Below are positions 1 through 10,565 of a stretch of DNA of 64,000 nucleotides, one piece after another. Source of the DNA: Rana temporaria (lineage: Eukaryota > Chordata > Amphibia > Anura > Ranidae); the NCBI RefSeq assembly GCF_905171775.1, contig NC_053494.1, forward strand, positions 119,999,528-120,063,527, written 5' to 3'. The notes under the pieces were generated by a model. That model was not told where the DNA came from, did no database searches, and was given only the letters and a program-made list of their open reading frames with translations. The first letter of the stretch is position 1. Every line of letters starts with the position of its first letter. Both the position numbers and the translations under genes were made by a program.

Positions 1-357
1 ATAATTTACATTTTTTTATTTCGTTTGCGTAAGTCGTCCGTGAATCGGGCTGGACGTAATTTACATCCACGTCAAAAAAATGACATCCTTGCGATGTCAT
101 TTAGCGCAATGCACGGCGGGAAATTTAGGAACGGAGCATGCGCAGTTCGTTTGGCGCGGGGACGCGCTTCATTTAAATGAAACACGCCCCCTACTCGCCG
201 ATTTGAATTACGCGCCGCTACGCCCCGAGAGATAGACTACGACGCCGTAACTTACAGCGCAAATTCTTTCTGGATTTGAACCTAACAAAAGTAAGTTACG
301 GCGGCGTAGCGTATCTCAGATACGCTGCGCCGGGGCAGATCTTTGTGGATCTGCCCC
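1..357. repeat. Harbinger-type MITE, truncated by the window edge
   Basis: This is the right part of a repeat that recurs at 24584-25197, 38585-39217, 41094-41806, 53620-54340 and 58028-58471. It carries the shared interior (a cgtttgcgtaagtcgtccg block near position 22, an atgacatc block, a cgccgtaacttacgg block) and ends in the terminal motif GGATCTGCCCC. Complete copies have GGG..CCC ends and 3-bp target duplications, which fits PIF/Harbinger. No coding sequence is present. Confidence 0.75.
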
Positions 358-368
358 CCTCTAGTCAT

Positions 369-800
369 AATTGCACCTACAGGTAAGCCTACATTAAGGC
401 TTACCTGTAGGTGCTTGCAATATCTCCTTAACCTGCATGGTTAAGGAGATATTTGCAGAAAAGCGGGCATTGATGTCTATGGCGCAACGCGCGCCATAGA
501 CCACAGCGCAGGCGCACTGAGCGCGACGGTTCTTGAATGAGAGCCTGTTGGAAAGCGCTGGAAATGTGCGCATGCGTGGGGGATCGTGCCGTTCCATGCA
601 CATGCACGGGAGTGACATCATCGCCACTCCGGCCAGTCACAGCGCCGGAGCGGCGATACCCAGAAGTCACTCTGTGTATCATGGCGGCGGTGGAGGATGT
701 GTCCGAGGACCGCTGTGGGGGCTTCGATCTAAGGTAAGTAATTGATAATGAGCTAGTATGCTAGTCATTCTAGCTCATTATGCCTTTGCCTTGCAGGTTT
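369..800. repeat. Hairpin-rich non-autonomous repeat
   Basis: The segment is a run of near-perfect hairpins: about 369-415 (arms CACCTACAGGTAAGCC), 421-452 (arms ATATCTCCTTAACC), 477-501 (arms TCTATGGCGC) and 749-783 (arms TAATGAGCTAG). The last hairpin lies between a consensus 5' splice site (AAGGTAAGT, about 729) and a pyrimidine-rich 3' splice-like site (CCTTGCAGGT, about 790). No protein similarity is recognised. It is most likely a MITE-class repeat, but the termini and target duplication were not resolved. Confidence 0.5.
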
Positions 801-1090
801 AAAAAAAAAAAAAGAATTTTGGGGTATACCACCGTTTTAACTTTCTTTTCTTTTTAAGTTAATTTATAACATTTGTTTATCTATATCAGCTCTATATCAA
901 TACATGATAGATTTACATATATACAAAGTATTTTAGGATAACCTTTGTTAGGTATTAATAGTTACAATATTCATACTAACATGATCAAGTAACATGGAGC
1001 AATTAATTAATTGTGTGTGATGAAGTTTAACACAAACAAAACATACTATGTTACCTATATATATTATTTTTTATTGTTTAACAAAAGAGC

Positions 1091-1095
<5 letters not shown>

Positions 1096-1184
<89 letters not shown>
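1096..1184. repeat. (AT)n microsatellite
   Basis: About 89 bp of uninterrupted AT dinucleotide. The apparent Tyr/Ile-repeat reading frame across it is an artefact of the repeat. Confidence 0.97.
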
Positions 1185-1186
<2 letters not shown>

Positions 1187-1404
1187 TTGTACAGTATATG
1201 TAACAATGTACTTTCATTTTATTGTGCAATCAATAAACCTTTTTTGACAAGGAAATTAGATGTATAATGTATACCCCTAGAAAGCCTGAAGGCATCTATA
1301 TGTGGCTAGGCTGTAAAAAAAAAAAAATCTCACACATGTTGTATTCCTGTTTCTTGGAGGAGTAATGGAGGTGTAGTAGAAAATGCTTTGGGGTGTAATT
1401 CTAA

Positions 1405-1876
1405 TGCCGCGTACACATAATAATTTTTCGGCATGAAAAAAACGTTGTTTTTAAAAAATGTAATTTTAAATGATCGTGTGCGGGCTTCACATAATTTTTC
1501 AGGTTCTGAAAAACGACAAAAAAAAAAAAATTTGAACATGCTGCATTTTTTAACGTCGTTTTAAACTATGTAGTTTTTCGGGTTGTAAAAAATGATCGTG
1601 TGTGGGCTAAAACGATGTTCAAAACCCCCGCATGCTCAGAAGCAAGTTATGAGACGGGAGCGCTCGTTCTGGTAAAACTACCGTTCATAATGGAGTAAGA
1701 ACATTCATCACGCTGTAACAGACAAAAAATCACAAATCGTCTTTTACTAACACGGAATCACCTAAAGCAGCCCAAAGGCGAATGTAATTTCCCCTTTATA
1801 GTGCCGTCGTATGTGTTGTACGTCACCGCGCCTTGCTAGATCATTTTTTAAAAACGATTGTGTGTGGGCAACATCG
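1405..1876. repeat. MITE of the GTACACACGATC family, copy 1
   Basis: It begins TGCCGCGTACACA and has internal blocks (ATGATCGTGTG, GCATGCTCAGAAGCAAG, TGGTAAAACTA) shared with copies at 16508-16815, 17620-17912, 46170-46495 and 61255-61667. Repeated 'atcgtgtgtgggc' and poly-A/T tracts suggest internal rearrangement or two overlapping copies. Superfamily is undetermined. Confidence 0.6.
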
Positions 1877-2640
1877 TTTTAAAGATACAAGTGTTGCTGG
1901 CGCAAAAGAAAAAACAAAATTATTCTTTAATGGTGGGTGTGCTGCAATCAGAAAAAATGTGCAAGACACTCTATGGTGTCTCGTCCAAAAATTAATAGGT
2001 GTAGTATATGGATTGCGCTACCCTGGTGGTTAATCTGTATCCACCTGCTTCTGGGCACTATTTACAATTGCTGACCCCAGTGCATATCAACTCTATTGAC
2101 AATCCACCAAGTATATGTGTATATATAAATGTGTACCAAGTGCTCATATACGAGTATTCTTTTCAAAAAAATGCAAAAAACACATACATATCTGTGCCAT
2201 ACACATATTGAATAGTGCTCTTAGAAAACGTGCATTCCCCTATATGAGATTTAGGGGATCCTTACCATAGAAACAAACAACTTTTACAATAACCACAAAA
2301 AATATAAATAAATGTATATGTGAAAAAAATATATACATATATGACAATTAGGTAGAGGATTTCTAAGTTGATCCTCTTCCCTTTAAAGTCCCAATATGAT
2401 GGCCAAGTGCTCATAAAACGATCAATGCTTCTCCTGTGAGATGTTAAAACACAACATGATTTCACCACTTCCGTGATAGTCCCATCACCGTAAAAAATTA
2501 CCACTCACCAGATCTCATTTAATAAATGCCTTTGGTTCATTCCCGGGATAACCACTCCTCTTATGCGTTTCCAACAACTACCAGATGCCTTAGGTATACT
2601 AGTGTGGTCTCTCCTTTTCTACAAAAGCTCACAGAGAAAG
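1877..2640. other. AT-rich interval with no recognised gene
   Basis: Short open frames only, none with recognisable protein similarity. It contains low-complexity AT stretches (2280-2345). Confidence 0.6.
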
Positions 2641-2689
2641 AGTGCCCCTCATAGTGTAGTATGTAAAAAAAATATTATTTTTAAAAATT

Positions 2690-3000
2690 AAAAGCAGGTA
2701 TTGCACTCACATTTTATTGTGCCCGTATGCCGGCACCAAGCTTCTCCAGCCGTGTATGCAAAATATATGAAGGATAAAAGCCGTTCCTCTCGTGTTCCCC
2801 CTGCGCCTTACTTACAATCAGCGTGTGGTCCCGTAGATGTCAGCAGCCTCTACGCGTTTCACAAGGTATATTGCGTCCTCAGGATGAAGGTATATTGCGT
2901 CGTTTTAATGATGAAATTGGAAAAACATTGTTTTTTCAACATGCTGAAAAACAATGTTTTTTTTTTCATGCTGAAAAATGATCGTGTGCCCGATAAGTAT
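2690..3000 (-). repeat. Remnant of a PLE-type terminal region, with a MITE fragment
   Basis: The minus strand carries the motif set seen in amphibian Penelope-type terminal regions: a CTGAGGA box, then GAAAC with a palindromic ACGCGT, then the downstream strand of a would-be stem I. The 15-bp string aaggtatattgcgtc is duplicated at 2863-2877 and 2887-2901. At about 2905-3000 there is a short stretch (AAACAATGTTTTT, ATGATCGTGTG) resembling the GTACACACGATC MITE family. Assignment to PLE rests on the hammerhead-like motif only. Confidence 0.4.
2840..2895 (-). ncRNA. Candidate hammerhead ribozyme motif (degenerate)
   Basis: On the minus strand, CTGAGGA (2882-2876) matches the hammerhead core CUGANGA. 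It is followed by a possible stem II (CGCAA/UUGUG), then GAAAC (2860-2856), a palindromic ACGCGT loop and the cleavage-type dinucleotide UA. Stem I pairing is only partial and the 10.1-11.1 pair is non-canonical, so self-cleavage is doubtful. Hammerheads with very short stem III are known from PLE terminal repeats. Confidence 0.4.
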
Positions 3001-3372
3001 GCACATTCACAGAACAATTGCAGTTGTCACCCCTCCTAGCCCCAGGCTTTATGTTTGGATGCAAAAGTTACCACTTTGTCCTTACATATGCAGCCTTTTT
3101 TCGGTATGAGAATTCTTAAAATAAACAGTATGCAGGTCCCCCTAGTTCATACCTAGCCCTTTGGGTCTGGTATGGATTTTGGGGGGACCTCAGCCATTTT
3201 TTTTTAAATGGTGTGAGGTCTTTCCATCCATATCAGGTCCTTATCTGAGCATGCAGCTGTAAGGGAAGTCCAGCTAACAGACACGCATCTGCGCACAAGC
3301 ACAGGCACACCAGTGTGTGTACAAAGAGGAACTTGTATTGGCGCATGCGCGGGTGCATACGTATGCGTGCCA

Positions 3373-3415
3373 ATGTGCGCGCGTGCACGCGTGCACGCAT
3401 GCACGTGCACGTATG
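3373..3415. other. Perfect alternating purine-pyrimidine tract
   Basis: 43 consecutive bases alternate purine/pyrimidine and are rich in CG and CA/TG steps. The surrounding 3341-3372 is nearly alternating as well. Such sequence has Z-DNA potential. It lies just upstream of a gypsy LTR-like segment. Confidence 0.85.
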
Positions 3416-3439
3416 GGCACCAAGTAAGCTGATTTAAAC

Positions 3440-3914
3440 TGTACCCTGACACATGAACATTGCTGAGTGGTCTTTCAGTGAGTGCCTGTTTACCTGATCT
3501 GTTTCAGCTTCCTTTGTTTTGACCCAGGTTCACCTGAACCTGCTCCTTGACCTCCGCCTGCCTACCTGATTCTGGCTTGTGTTTGACTCCGCTCCGGTCT
3601 GATGTCCCTGTACCTTGTTGCCCGTCTGTGTACCGAACCCGGCCTGTGTCCTCTTGTCTCGTTACCTGCTCTGTCCAGCTGTTGATGACCCCCTGGCTTA
3701 TGTCCCGGCTACGCATTCATCTGCTGACCCAGCGATACAGAGCTCTAGTTCTCAGAGCCTGCCCAGCGCTCTTCAGCCACCTGGTTCCTGCCAATTCCCA
3801 GCCAGCGGCATCGGCCCTCGTGCCACTCTGTGTCCTTCACTCCCTGTCATCACTACCAGGAGTGTTGGACAGGAGGTGCAAGAGAAGCCCCCTCTCTAGC
3901 CCGATCTCCACTAC
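3440..3914 (+). repeat. Ty3/gypsy LTR-like segment
   Basis: CT-rich sequence (tgtttacctgatctgtttcag, then repeated ctgcctacctg/cctgctctgtcc phrases) immediately upstream of a gypsy gag-like start codon at 3936. The composition and position fit the 3' part of an LTR plus leader, but no second LTR copy is present to confirm the boundaries. Confidence 0.4.
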
Positions 3915-3935
3915 GTGACAGTACCACTCAGCCAG

Positions 3936-4100
3936 ATGTCGAAGGTCGAGAGAGGGGCTTCGCCTCTGGAGTCGCTATGCTTGCAACTTGTGTCTCTCAC
4001 CCAGGCAATCTGCACCCTGCAAAAGAGCTATCAGCAGCTGGAGGATCGCATCCAACCCAATTCCCGCACATTCTACCGCACCTGGCTGCTCCTCGTCTGA
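3936..4100 (+). pseudogene. Ty3/gypsy Gag N-terminal fragment
   Basis: The frame starts MSKVERGASPLESLC and continues with a leucine/glutamine-rich helical stretch (SLTQAICTLQKSYQQLEDR). This resembles the N-terminal coiled-coil of sushi-like gypsy Gag proteins, which polymerise around retrotransposon RNA. It breaks after about 40 residues. The rest of gag and most of pol are missing before the integrase scrap at 4337, so this is a dead deletion derivative. Similarity is by eye only. Confidence 0.45.
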
Positions 4101-4336
4101 ATAGACTTGTTCACATCCATGGAAACCATTTCACCACCTGGCCTGGTATGGATTTTTGGGGAGAACCCCACCCATTTTGTTTTTTTTTAAATGGCGTGGG
4201 GTTCCCCTTAATATCCATAATAGTAGTTTTAAATTAACTTTTTTCCTTTAGAAATTACATTTTGTGCAGGGACAGTTCTAAACATGGGGTACAATTTAAA
4301 TCTTAATTCTGGAGAGATCTGTGCAAGATGTTAAAA

Positions 4337-4640
4337 ATGTTTTTCATCGGCCTATTACCCCCAGACCAATGGCCAGACCGAGCGCATAAACCAGATGTTG
4401 GAACAGTATCTACAGTGTTTCTCATCCTTTGCCCAGGATGACTGGGCATCTTTTAACCTTGGCAGAATTTGCCTACAATGATGCTGTTTACTTGGCCACA
4501 CGACAAGCCCTGTTTTTTGTAAATTACGGGTACTTCCCAGCTTTCCTGCCGGACATCGTGCCTGACTCCTTGGTTCCTGCAATCCAGGATAGGACAATTA
4601 TGCTTCAGTCAAACAAAATATTGCAAGAGGTAATTTCCAA
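4337..4640 (+). pseudogene. Ty3/gypsy integrase fragment
   Basis: The translation contains YYPQTNGQTERINQMLEQYL followed by DDWASFLTLAEFAYND and FFVNYGYFPAFLP. This is the signature C-terminal half of the gypsy integrase catalytic core, including the Glu of the DD35E triad within QTER. One frameshift occurs near 4440-4450. Upstream catalytic Asp residues, RT and RNase H are absent. It probably belongs to the same dead gypsy copy as the LTR/gag pieces just upstream. It is truncated on the right by the L1-clade LINE. Confidence 0.85.
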
Positions 4641-4649
4641 AGCACAATT

Positions 4650-5010
4650 AAACAATAAAATGGGGTTCCCACAGGGAAGCAATGGATTGCATATGTCAAC
4701 TCCCTGCTGGGTAGAGAACACTTGGCCTACAAATGAAGGAAAGCAGAGGGTAAATTTCAGGAGATTTGGTATTCCTGGTTGAGAGATGCGAGTGTTGCAC
4801 CACCAAAACTGGTGATGGATAGATTCTCTATGTAGAAGGCAGAGGACAGGGGGGGGGGGGGGGGTGGGGTATAAAAATATAGAGACGTACATTGGAATTT
4901 TATAGGAATGTAAAAATGTTGTACAATGTATGTCATTTGAATTGCAATGCATATTTATGTATGAAACAAGAAAAGAAAAATTATAAAAATAAAGTGGATT
5001 AAAAAAAAAA
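4650..5010 (+). mobile_element. 5'-truncated L1-clade LINE: ORF2 C-terminus and 3' UTR
   Basis: One frame reads KQWIAYVNSLLGREHLAYK, then (after one stop) KFQEIWYSWLRDAS, ending VMDRFSM at a stop near 4834. This W...L....Y...F..IW.PWL pattern is typical of the end of L1/Tx1-type ORF2. A 14-bp G tract in the 3' UTR (about 4849-4862), an AATAAA-like signal (aataaag, about 4988) and a terminal A10 follow. A second polyA-like tract at 5087-5097 after a GC-rich 85-bp insert is unexplained. Only about 60 codons of ORF2 remain. Confidence 0.75.
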
Positions 5011-5101
5011 ATGAAGCGGCGTCCCGTGTCCCGCGGGCAGTTCCTGTAGTCGCCCCGGACCACGCGCTCCTCTACAAATCCCACGTTAAAAAAAAAAATC
5101 A

Positions 5102-5392
5102 CAATTCACAAAGTGTTTAGATCTGAATTGTTCACCATTCAGCAACACTACCATTTTGGTAGTGTCCATATATTGGCAATAGTTGCAATTGCCACATCTA
5201 AAAGTGCCAGTCAATCTATTGCGGTCATGCCTATTGGTTTAAAATTCACTATGAACGTGTTTATATCGCAGAAAAGATACTCGTCGATAAGTAATAAGAG
5301 GTTGTGTGGATACGAATGATGCTAGGGTAGTGTCCATGCTTATTAGATGCCAGTATTTCTGTAGTATATTTCTGATTTGTCGGTGTTGTTGG
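5102..5392 (-). pseudogene. PLE2, distal part: region between RT and GIY-YIG (interrupted element)
   Basis: Read on the minus strand the frame gives CQQHRQIRNILQKYWHLI, STQPLITYRRV, then one stop, then TGTFRCGNCNYCQYM. This is the post-RT connector of Penelope-like proteins with the Cys-rich knuckle preceding the GIY-YIG nuclease. Its upstream frame ends exactly at the 15-bp duplication and resumes at 12913, so the two pieces were one gene before the palindromic insertion. The GIY-YIG domain itself is lost at about 5100, where T-rich and GC-rich sequence intervenes. Confidence 0.85.
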
Positions 5393-5407
5393 CAATATCT
5401 AGTAATG
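5393..5407. repeat. Target-site duplication, left (15 bp)
   Basis: The sequence caatatctagtaatg is repeated exactly at 12898-12912 in direct orientation. Joining the flanks through one copy restores the PLE2 reading frame (HVITRY + CQQHRQ). This shows that everything between is a single insertion. Confidence 0.93.
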
Positions 5408-6255
5408 TGATGATTGGGATATCAAAACTGCGCCCAACTGATAACCCACTACTGCGCCTGTATGGAAAGAAGTTGAAGCGCCTAGCTGCTGTTTAAATAA
5501 ATAATATGTGAAATAAAGGAATATATTATATACATCAAGTGTCAATACAAATCCACAGCGCTATGAGAATATATTAATATTCAAATCTAAATACGGTACA
5601 TATATGTGTACAATGTGATAACACAATCATAAGTGAATAAACTCATAAAATTGTAAACATGCAAAATGGGTGAAAAAAAGTCCGTGATGCTACAAAAAAA
5701 GGACGTGAAGTATTAAGAGGAAAGTTCATATAACTTCAATATAATTGATCCACTCTTCCAGGGCTTCCACCACACCTCAGTGTTCAGTGCTCCAATCCCC
5801 CCTCACAGTGGACACTCACCACAATACTATGCCTCCCACTCTCGTGTTTGGCTAACGAACTTGTAATCAAAATATCTCCGATGTGTCACCAATATATGAA
5901 TTCCAGTGTTAGATTCACAGATGTTCCAAATTGCAATGCAAAAAAAGAGAAGGTGCACAATAGTGTAAAAACGTAAGACCAGTTTAATTAAAACACTCAA
6001 ATAAACCTCCAAAAATTGCACTCACAAACAAAATCAAATGCAAAACTTTGTGTAATAGCAGATCGCTGCACACTTCAAATCCTTAACTGAAGATAACAGT
6101 GGTCACGGCGGACCCTCGATCAACTGGACACTCTCACCGCAATCCTTGGCACAGCACACCACTCAAACGATAACTCTTTAACTCGAAAATCCAAAGCTGC
6201 TAGGAGATGGCTGCAAATAGTCGTAGATGTAACCTGGAACTTTAGACATGGATTA

Positions 6256-6306
6256 GGCCACGCCCCGACATGTTTCGACTTCCTGTCTTATTCATGGGTG
6301 TGGCCA
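6256..6306 (-). ncRNA. Hammerhead-like motif, PLE1 left arm (degenerate)
   Basis: Mirror copy of the right-arm motif with the same stem I, GTCGAAACATGTC segment and core defects. The shared defects therefore predate the palindromic insertion. Confidence 0.45.
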
Positions 6307-7435
6307 AATCACCCCTTCCCCTCTTTTATATAGTCCGTACTCAGGGATACTAATAACAGATCCAATCAATGTATGGCGATTACCACACCGCATATTGCTG
6401 AGACAGCGAGAACATCACCCGGTCACATGTGTCTCAGCGACCAATAGGGTGAGAGCATCGCCATTTCTATGGGCGGGAGCTGTGTATAGCGTCTCATTCG
6501 TCACTCCGGCAACGAGGAGCGCAACCAATCATGTTGCGCTACTCTCGTAGCCAATCAGTCTGGAGCGGAGCCACGAATGAGAGTGAGCTGTCATCAAGGT
6601 GCCGCGTTGTCCTACCAACGGGGAACGCCGCCAAATGGTCACGTGTGCCCCGTAGCCAATAGACGATATTCGCAGCGTAGCCCCAGACGGAAGTATAGTG
6701 TATATCTAGTACACTGACACATCACACAACAGTTTACTTTTAAACCAATAAAGGAAATTCAAACTAACAACCTAATATTAAAAATGAAATTGTGTGGGCA
6801 TAACAGCACTTCTCAAGTGCTGAGGGTAAAGTATGATCTCAAATGGGGGGAACGGTCGAGAGAGTCCCCGTGACCACCAATCCCCAGCTTTGACACACAT
6901 ATCAATATATGGTCATACATTCATTATTTAGATAAAATAAAGTACACACCTTATTTAAAAGTTGAATTTGCACTATAACTGTGATCTGACAATATGTCTA
7001 TTAAAATATATGCCTATACACATTAACCCAAAAATGCCCAGATCCATCCGTTTAGATCAGCATAAGTCTAGATTAGTTATGTGCATATTAGATAAATAAA
7101 ATTTAATTTAAAATTTAAGCAATTAATGTTAACTATATATGGAATGAATGGTTATTAGTCAATAATGATTACAGGTACTGTAATTCAAATAAATCTAAGA
7201 CATCATAACGACCAAATAAATAAATAAATTCTAGGTGTCTGACCCTAATACTGACAACTGCAAAGAAAGGGGGGTTTAAACTGGTGGCACCCCTGCTAAT
7301 ATAGCTGGAGAGATTGCAGTTCAGTAGTAGGGTACAACCCAGAAACGAACATTAGAAGAAAAAACTTTTTTCCATACATGGGTGATAAAGATGAAGGACA
7401 TAAATGTGGAGAATGTGACAAAGAAGTTATATGAC

Positions 7436-8717
7436 TCAGGAATTATTTATAAAACAATTTAGGTCAACTTCTATATTTAAACCCAGAGGCTGGAGACATT
7501 TGAGCAGATATATCCACTGGGTTTCGCGCTGTGAGAGGTCCCTTATTCTATTTGAACCCCTCCAACCGAAATACACCACGTCGATCCCACAGAATTGAAT
7601 CAAAGATGGATCCTGTTTATGTCTCTTTTTAAAATGCATGGAGACGCTATGATATTCAAAGCCCTTTTTTATATTCGCTAGATGTTCAGCGATACGCACC
7701 CTGAGCAATCTTTTGGTTCTCCCCACGTAAAGTAAACCGCAAGGGCACCATAATAAATAGACTACATAGGAGGAGTTGCACGTGCTGAATTCTTTGATCT
7801 CAAAAGAACTGCCATCACTTCCTACTACTTTACATTTCCCCCTGTTGTGTGTTTGTACTGTTCGACAACATATACACCTCCCACAGGGAAAAAAACCTTT
7901 CAAATCAATTTTTATAGAAGGATTAGGAGGATCCAGAATTTTTCAGACAACCCTATCTCCGAAATTCGGTGCTTTTCGGTAAATAAACCGAGGCTGCTCT
8001 GGTATTACAGCCCCCAAATGTGCATCTCTAGCCAGGATGTACCAATGTTTGCGGAAAATTGTTTCAATATCCTTATATTGAGCGTGGAAACCTGTTAAAA
8101 ATCCCCATTGATGTTGATTCTTGAAATCAACAGCTTCCTTTTTCCTTAGACACTGTTCCCTCGGTACCTCTGCTACATCTCTTATGATGTTATTCAGTTT
8201 TGTTTCATTGTATCCCTTCTGTACAAATCTGTGTTTCAACATAGTTGCTTGTTCTACATAATCAGATTCCTCAGTACAATTTCTCCTCACTCCTTTCGGG
8301 ATGTTACTTATCCACGCCGTATGATGTCCACTTCGGATCGACAAGTAACTGTTCCGATCCGTAGTTTTGAAATGTACTTTGGTCTTCAATTTTCCTCTTT
8401 GGTGTTCAATGTTGACATCGAGGAAATTAACTGAACTCGTACTAATACTGTATTCAAGCTTGATGTTATTTCTATTGTCATTAAGGTCTGTCAGGAACAG
8501 TCTAAGATCCACCTCCGATCCCTCCCAAATGAGTAAGAGGTCGTCAATGAATCTGCGGTAGAATATAAGCTGTTGCTTCTGATTGCGGAAGATATATCTA
8601 TCTTCCCATTCCGCCATGAACAGGTTGGCGAGGCTGGGAGCAAACTTTGCTCCCATAGCCACGCCAACCTGCTGCGAGAAGAAGAAGCCGTTGAACCAAA
8701 AATAGTTGTGCGCCATG
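7436..8717 (-). pseudogene. PLE1 left copy: RT and GIY-YIG protein, 5'-truncated, one nonsense codon
   Basis: The minus-strand frame starts inside the RT at MAHNYFWFNGFF. It then has motif B (VGVAMGAKFAPSLANLFM), motif C (YRRFIDDLLLIW), the Cys knuckle PCGRCICC and the GIY-YIG nuclease (VVYLLWCPCGLLYVGRTKR then R..EH). It ends in the native C-terminus IEVDLNCFINNS. A CGA-to-TGA change near 7940 (GDRVV stop) breaks the frame; the right copy has Arg there. Compared with the right copy it lacks four residues (QFLR) near 8287. It shows what the right copy's C-terminus was before the MITE inserted. Confidence 0.9.
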
Positions 8718-10565
8718 GGGTGGTCGTTATGGATAAGGATTTTTATCTGAACCAACTGACCACATTGTTAAGCGATCCTGCCACCTACAAGAGATTAGGC
8801 TCAGATCCCACTGAGGATTATAAATCTCAATTAGATGCCCTTGTCTGTTGGGGACACCGGACTAATGCCCTAAATGCCAAAGAAAAAGCCTATTTGGCTC
8901 CCTCTGTGTGTAGGACTCCTGTGATATACACGCTTCCTAAGATCCACAAACATCCAACGGTCCCACCGGCCCGCCCCATTGTAAATGGGATTGGATCAGT
9001 GACCGCTAGGCTGGGAGAGTACTTAGACAAGTTCCTCCAGCCCAGTGTCCGTAACACCAAGGCGTTCCTTAAAGACACGGCGGATTTATTGACATCTTTG
9101 GAGCTATTAAACATCAACCCTGAGTCCAACATTATTTTGGTAACAGCGGACGTAGCGTCCCTATATACTATAATTCAACATGAGGACGCTGCACTGGCAT
9201 TAAATTGGGCATTAAGCAAGAGGGACGACATCCCCCATGTCCAAAAGAAATTTCTGGGCCAAGCTTTGGAGTTCTGCATGGCGCACAACTATTTTTGGTT
9301 CAACGGCTTCTTCTTCTCGCAGCAGGTTGGCGTGGCTATGGGAGCAAAGTTTGCTCCCAGCCTCGCCAACCTGTTCATGGCGGAATGGGAAGATAGATAT
9401 ATCTTCCGCAATCAGAAGCAACAGCTTATATTCTACCGCAGATTCATTGACGACCTCTTACTCATTTGGGAGGGATCGGAGGTGGATCTTAGACTGTTCC
9501 TGACAGACCTTAATGACAATAGAAATAACATCAAGCTTGAATACAGTATTAGTACGAGTTCAGTTAATTTCCTCGATGTCAACATTGAACACCAAAGAGG
9601 AAAATTGAAGACCAAAGTACATTTCAAAACTACGGATCGGAACAGTTACTTGTCGATCCGAAGTGGACATCATACGGCGTGGATAAGTAACATCCCGAAA
9701 GGACAATTCCTTAGAGTGAGGAGAAATTGTACTGAGGAATCTGATTATGTAGAACAAGCAACTATGTTGAAACACAGATTTGTACAGAAGGGATACAATG
9801 AAACAAAACTGAATAACATCATAAGAGATGTAGCAGAGGTACCGAGGGAACAGTGTCTAAGGAAAAAGGAAGCTGTTGATTTCAAGAATCAACATCAATG
9901 GGGATTTTTAACAGGTTTCCACGCTCAATATAAGGATATTGAAACAATTTTCCGCAAACATTGGTACATCCTGGCTAGAGATGCACATTTGGGGGCTGTA
10001 ATACCAGAGCAGCCTTGGTTTATTTACCGAAAAGCACCGAATTTCGGAGATAGGGTTGTCCGAAAAATTCTGGATCCTCCTAATCCTTCTATAAAAATTG
10101 ATTTGAAAGGTTTTTTTCCCTGTGGGAGGTGTATATGTTGTCGAACAGTACAAACACACAACAGGGGGAAATGTAAAGTAGTAGGAAGTGATGGCAGTTC
10201 TTTTGAGATCAAAGAATTCAGCACGTGCAACTCCTCCTATGTAGTCTATTTATTATGGTGCCCTTGCGGTTTACTTTACGTGGGGAGAACCAAAAGATTG
10301 CTCAGGGTGCGTATCGCTGAACATCTAGCGAATATAAAAAAGGGCTTTGAATATCATAGCGTCTCCATGCATTTTAAAAAGAGACATAAACAGGGTCCAT
10401 CTTTGATTCAATTCTGTGGGATCGACGTGGTGTATTTCGGTTGGAGGGGTTCAAATAGAATAAGGGACCTCTCACAGCGCGAAACCCAGTGGATATATCT
10501 GCTCAAATGTCTCCAGCCTCGGGGTTTAAAGCGGTGGTTCCCCCTAAAACACATTTCTAACAATA
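8718..10565 (+). CDS. PLE1 right copy: reverse transcriptase + GIY-YIG endonuclease (5'-truncated, 3' end interrupted)
   Basis: An unbroken frame runs through 10678. It encodes a PLE polymerase, which copies element RNA at a nicked target. The element-derived part begins VVVMDKDFYLNQL and has a pre-RT block with PPARPIVNGIGS. RT motif A is TADVASLYT (about 9141), motif B AMGAKFAPSLANLF (about 9328) and motif C FIDDLLLIW (about 9443). The Cys knuckle CGRCICC is at about 10126 and GIY-YIG (YLLWCPCGLLYVGRT, then RIAEH) at 10240-10325. The upstream 145 bases of the open frame are antisense left-arm sequence, so the first roughly 50 residues are chimeric. The last 13 native codons are replaced by MITE sequence at 10526. 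The N-terminal third of the family protein is missing, so function is unlikely although the core motifs are intact. Confidence 0.9.

Larger units (their letters stand above)
5567..8717 (-). repeat. Left arm of the 3.15-kb inverted repeat
   Basis: Reverse complement of 9277-12896 once the 462 bp of inserted MITE is removed. It contains the C-terminal two thirds of the PLE1 protein and about 1.9 kb of 3' terminal region. Matching ends at 8717, where the right copy continues with unique RT sequence (8718-9276). Confidence 0.95.

Noticed and set aside
1011..1247. Open frame with a long Tyr-Ile repeat
   Set aside because: Produced by the (AT)n microsatellite.
8231..8561. Plus-strand frames in the left palindrome arm and their minus-strand equivalents at 9433-9775
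   Set aside because: Antisense shadows of the PLE1 reverse transcriptase.
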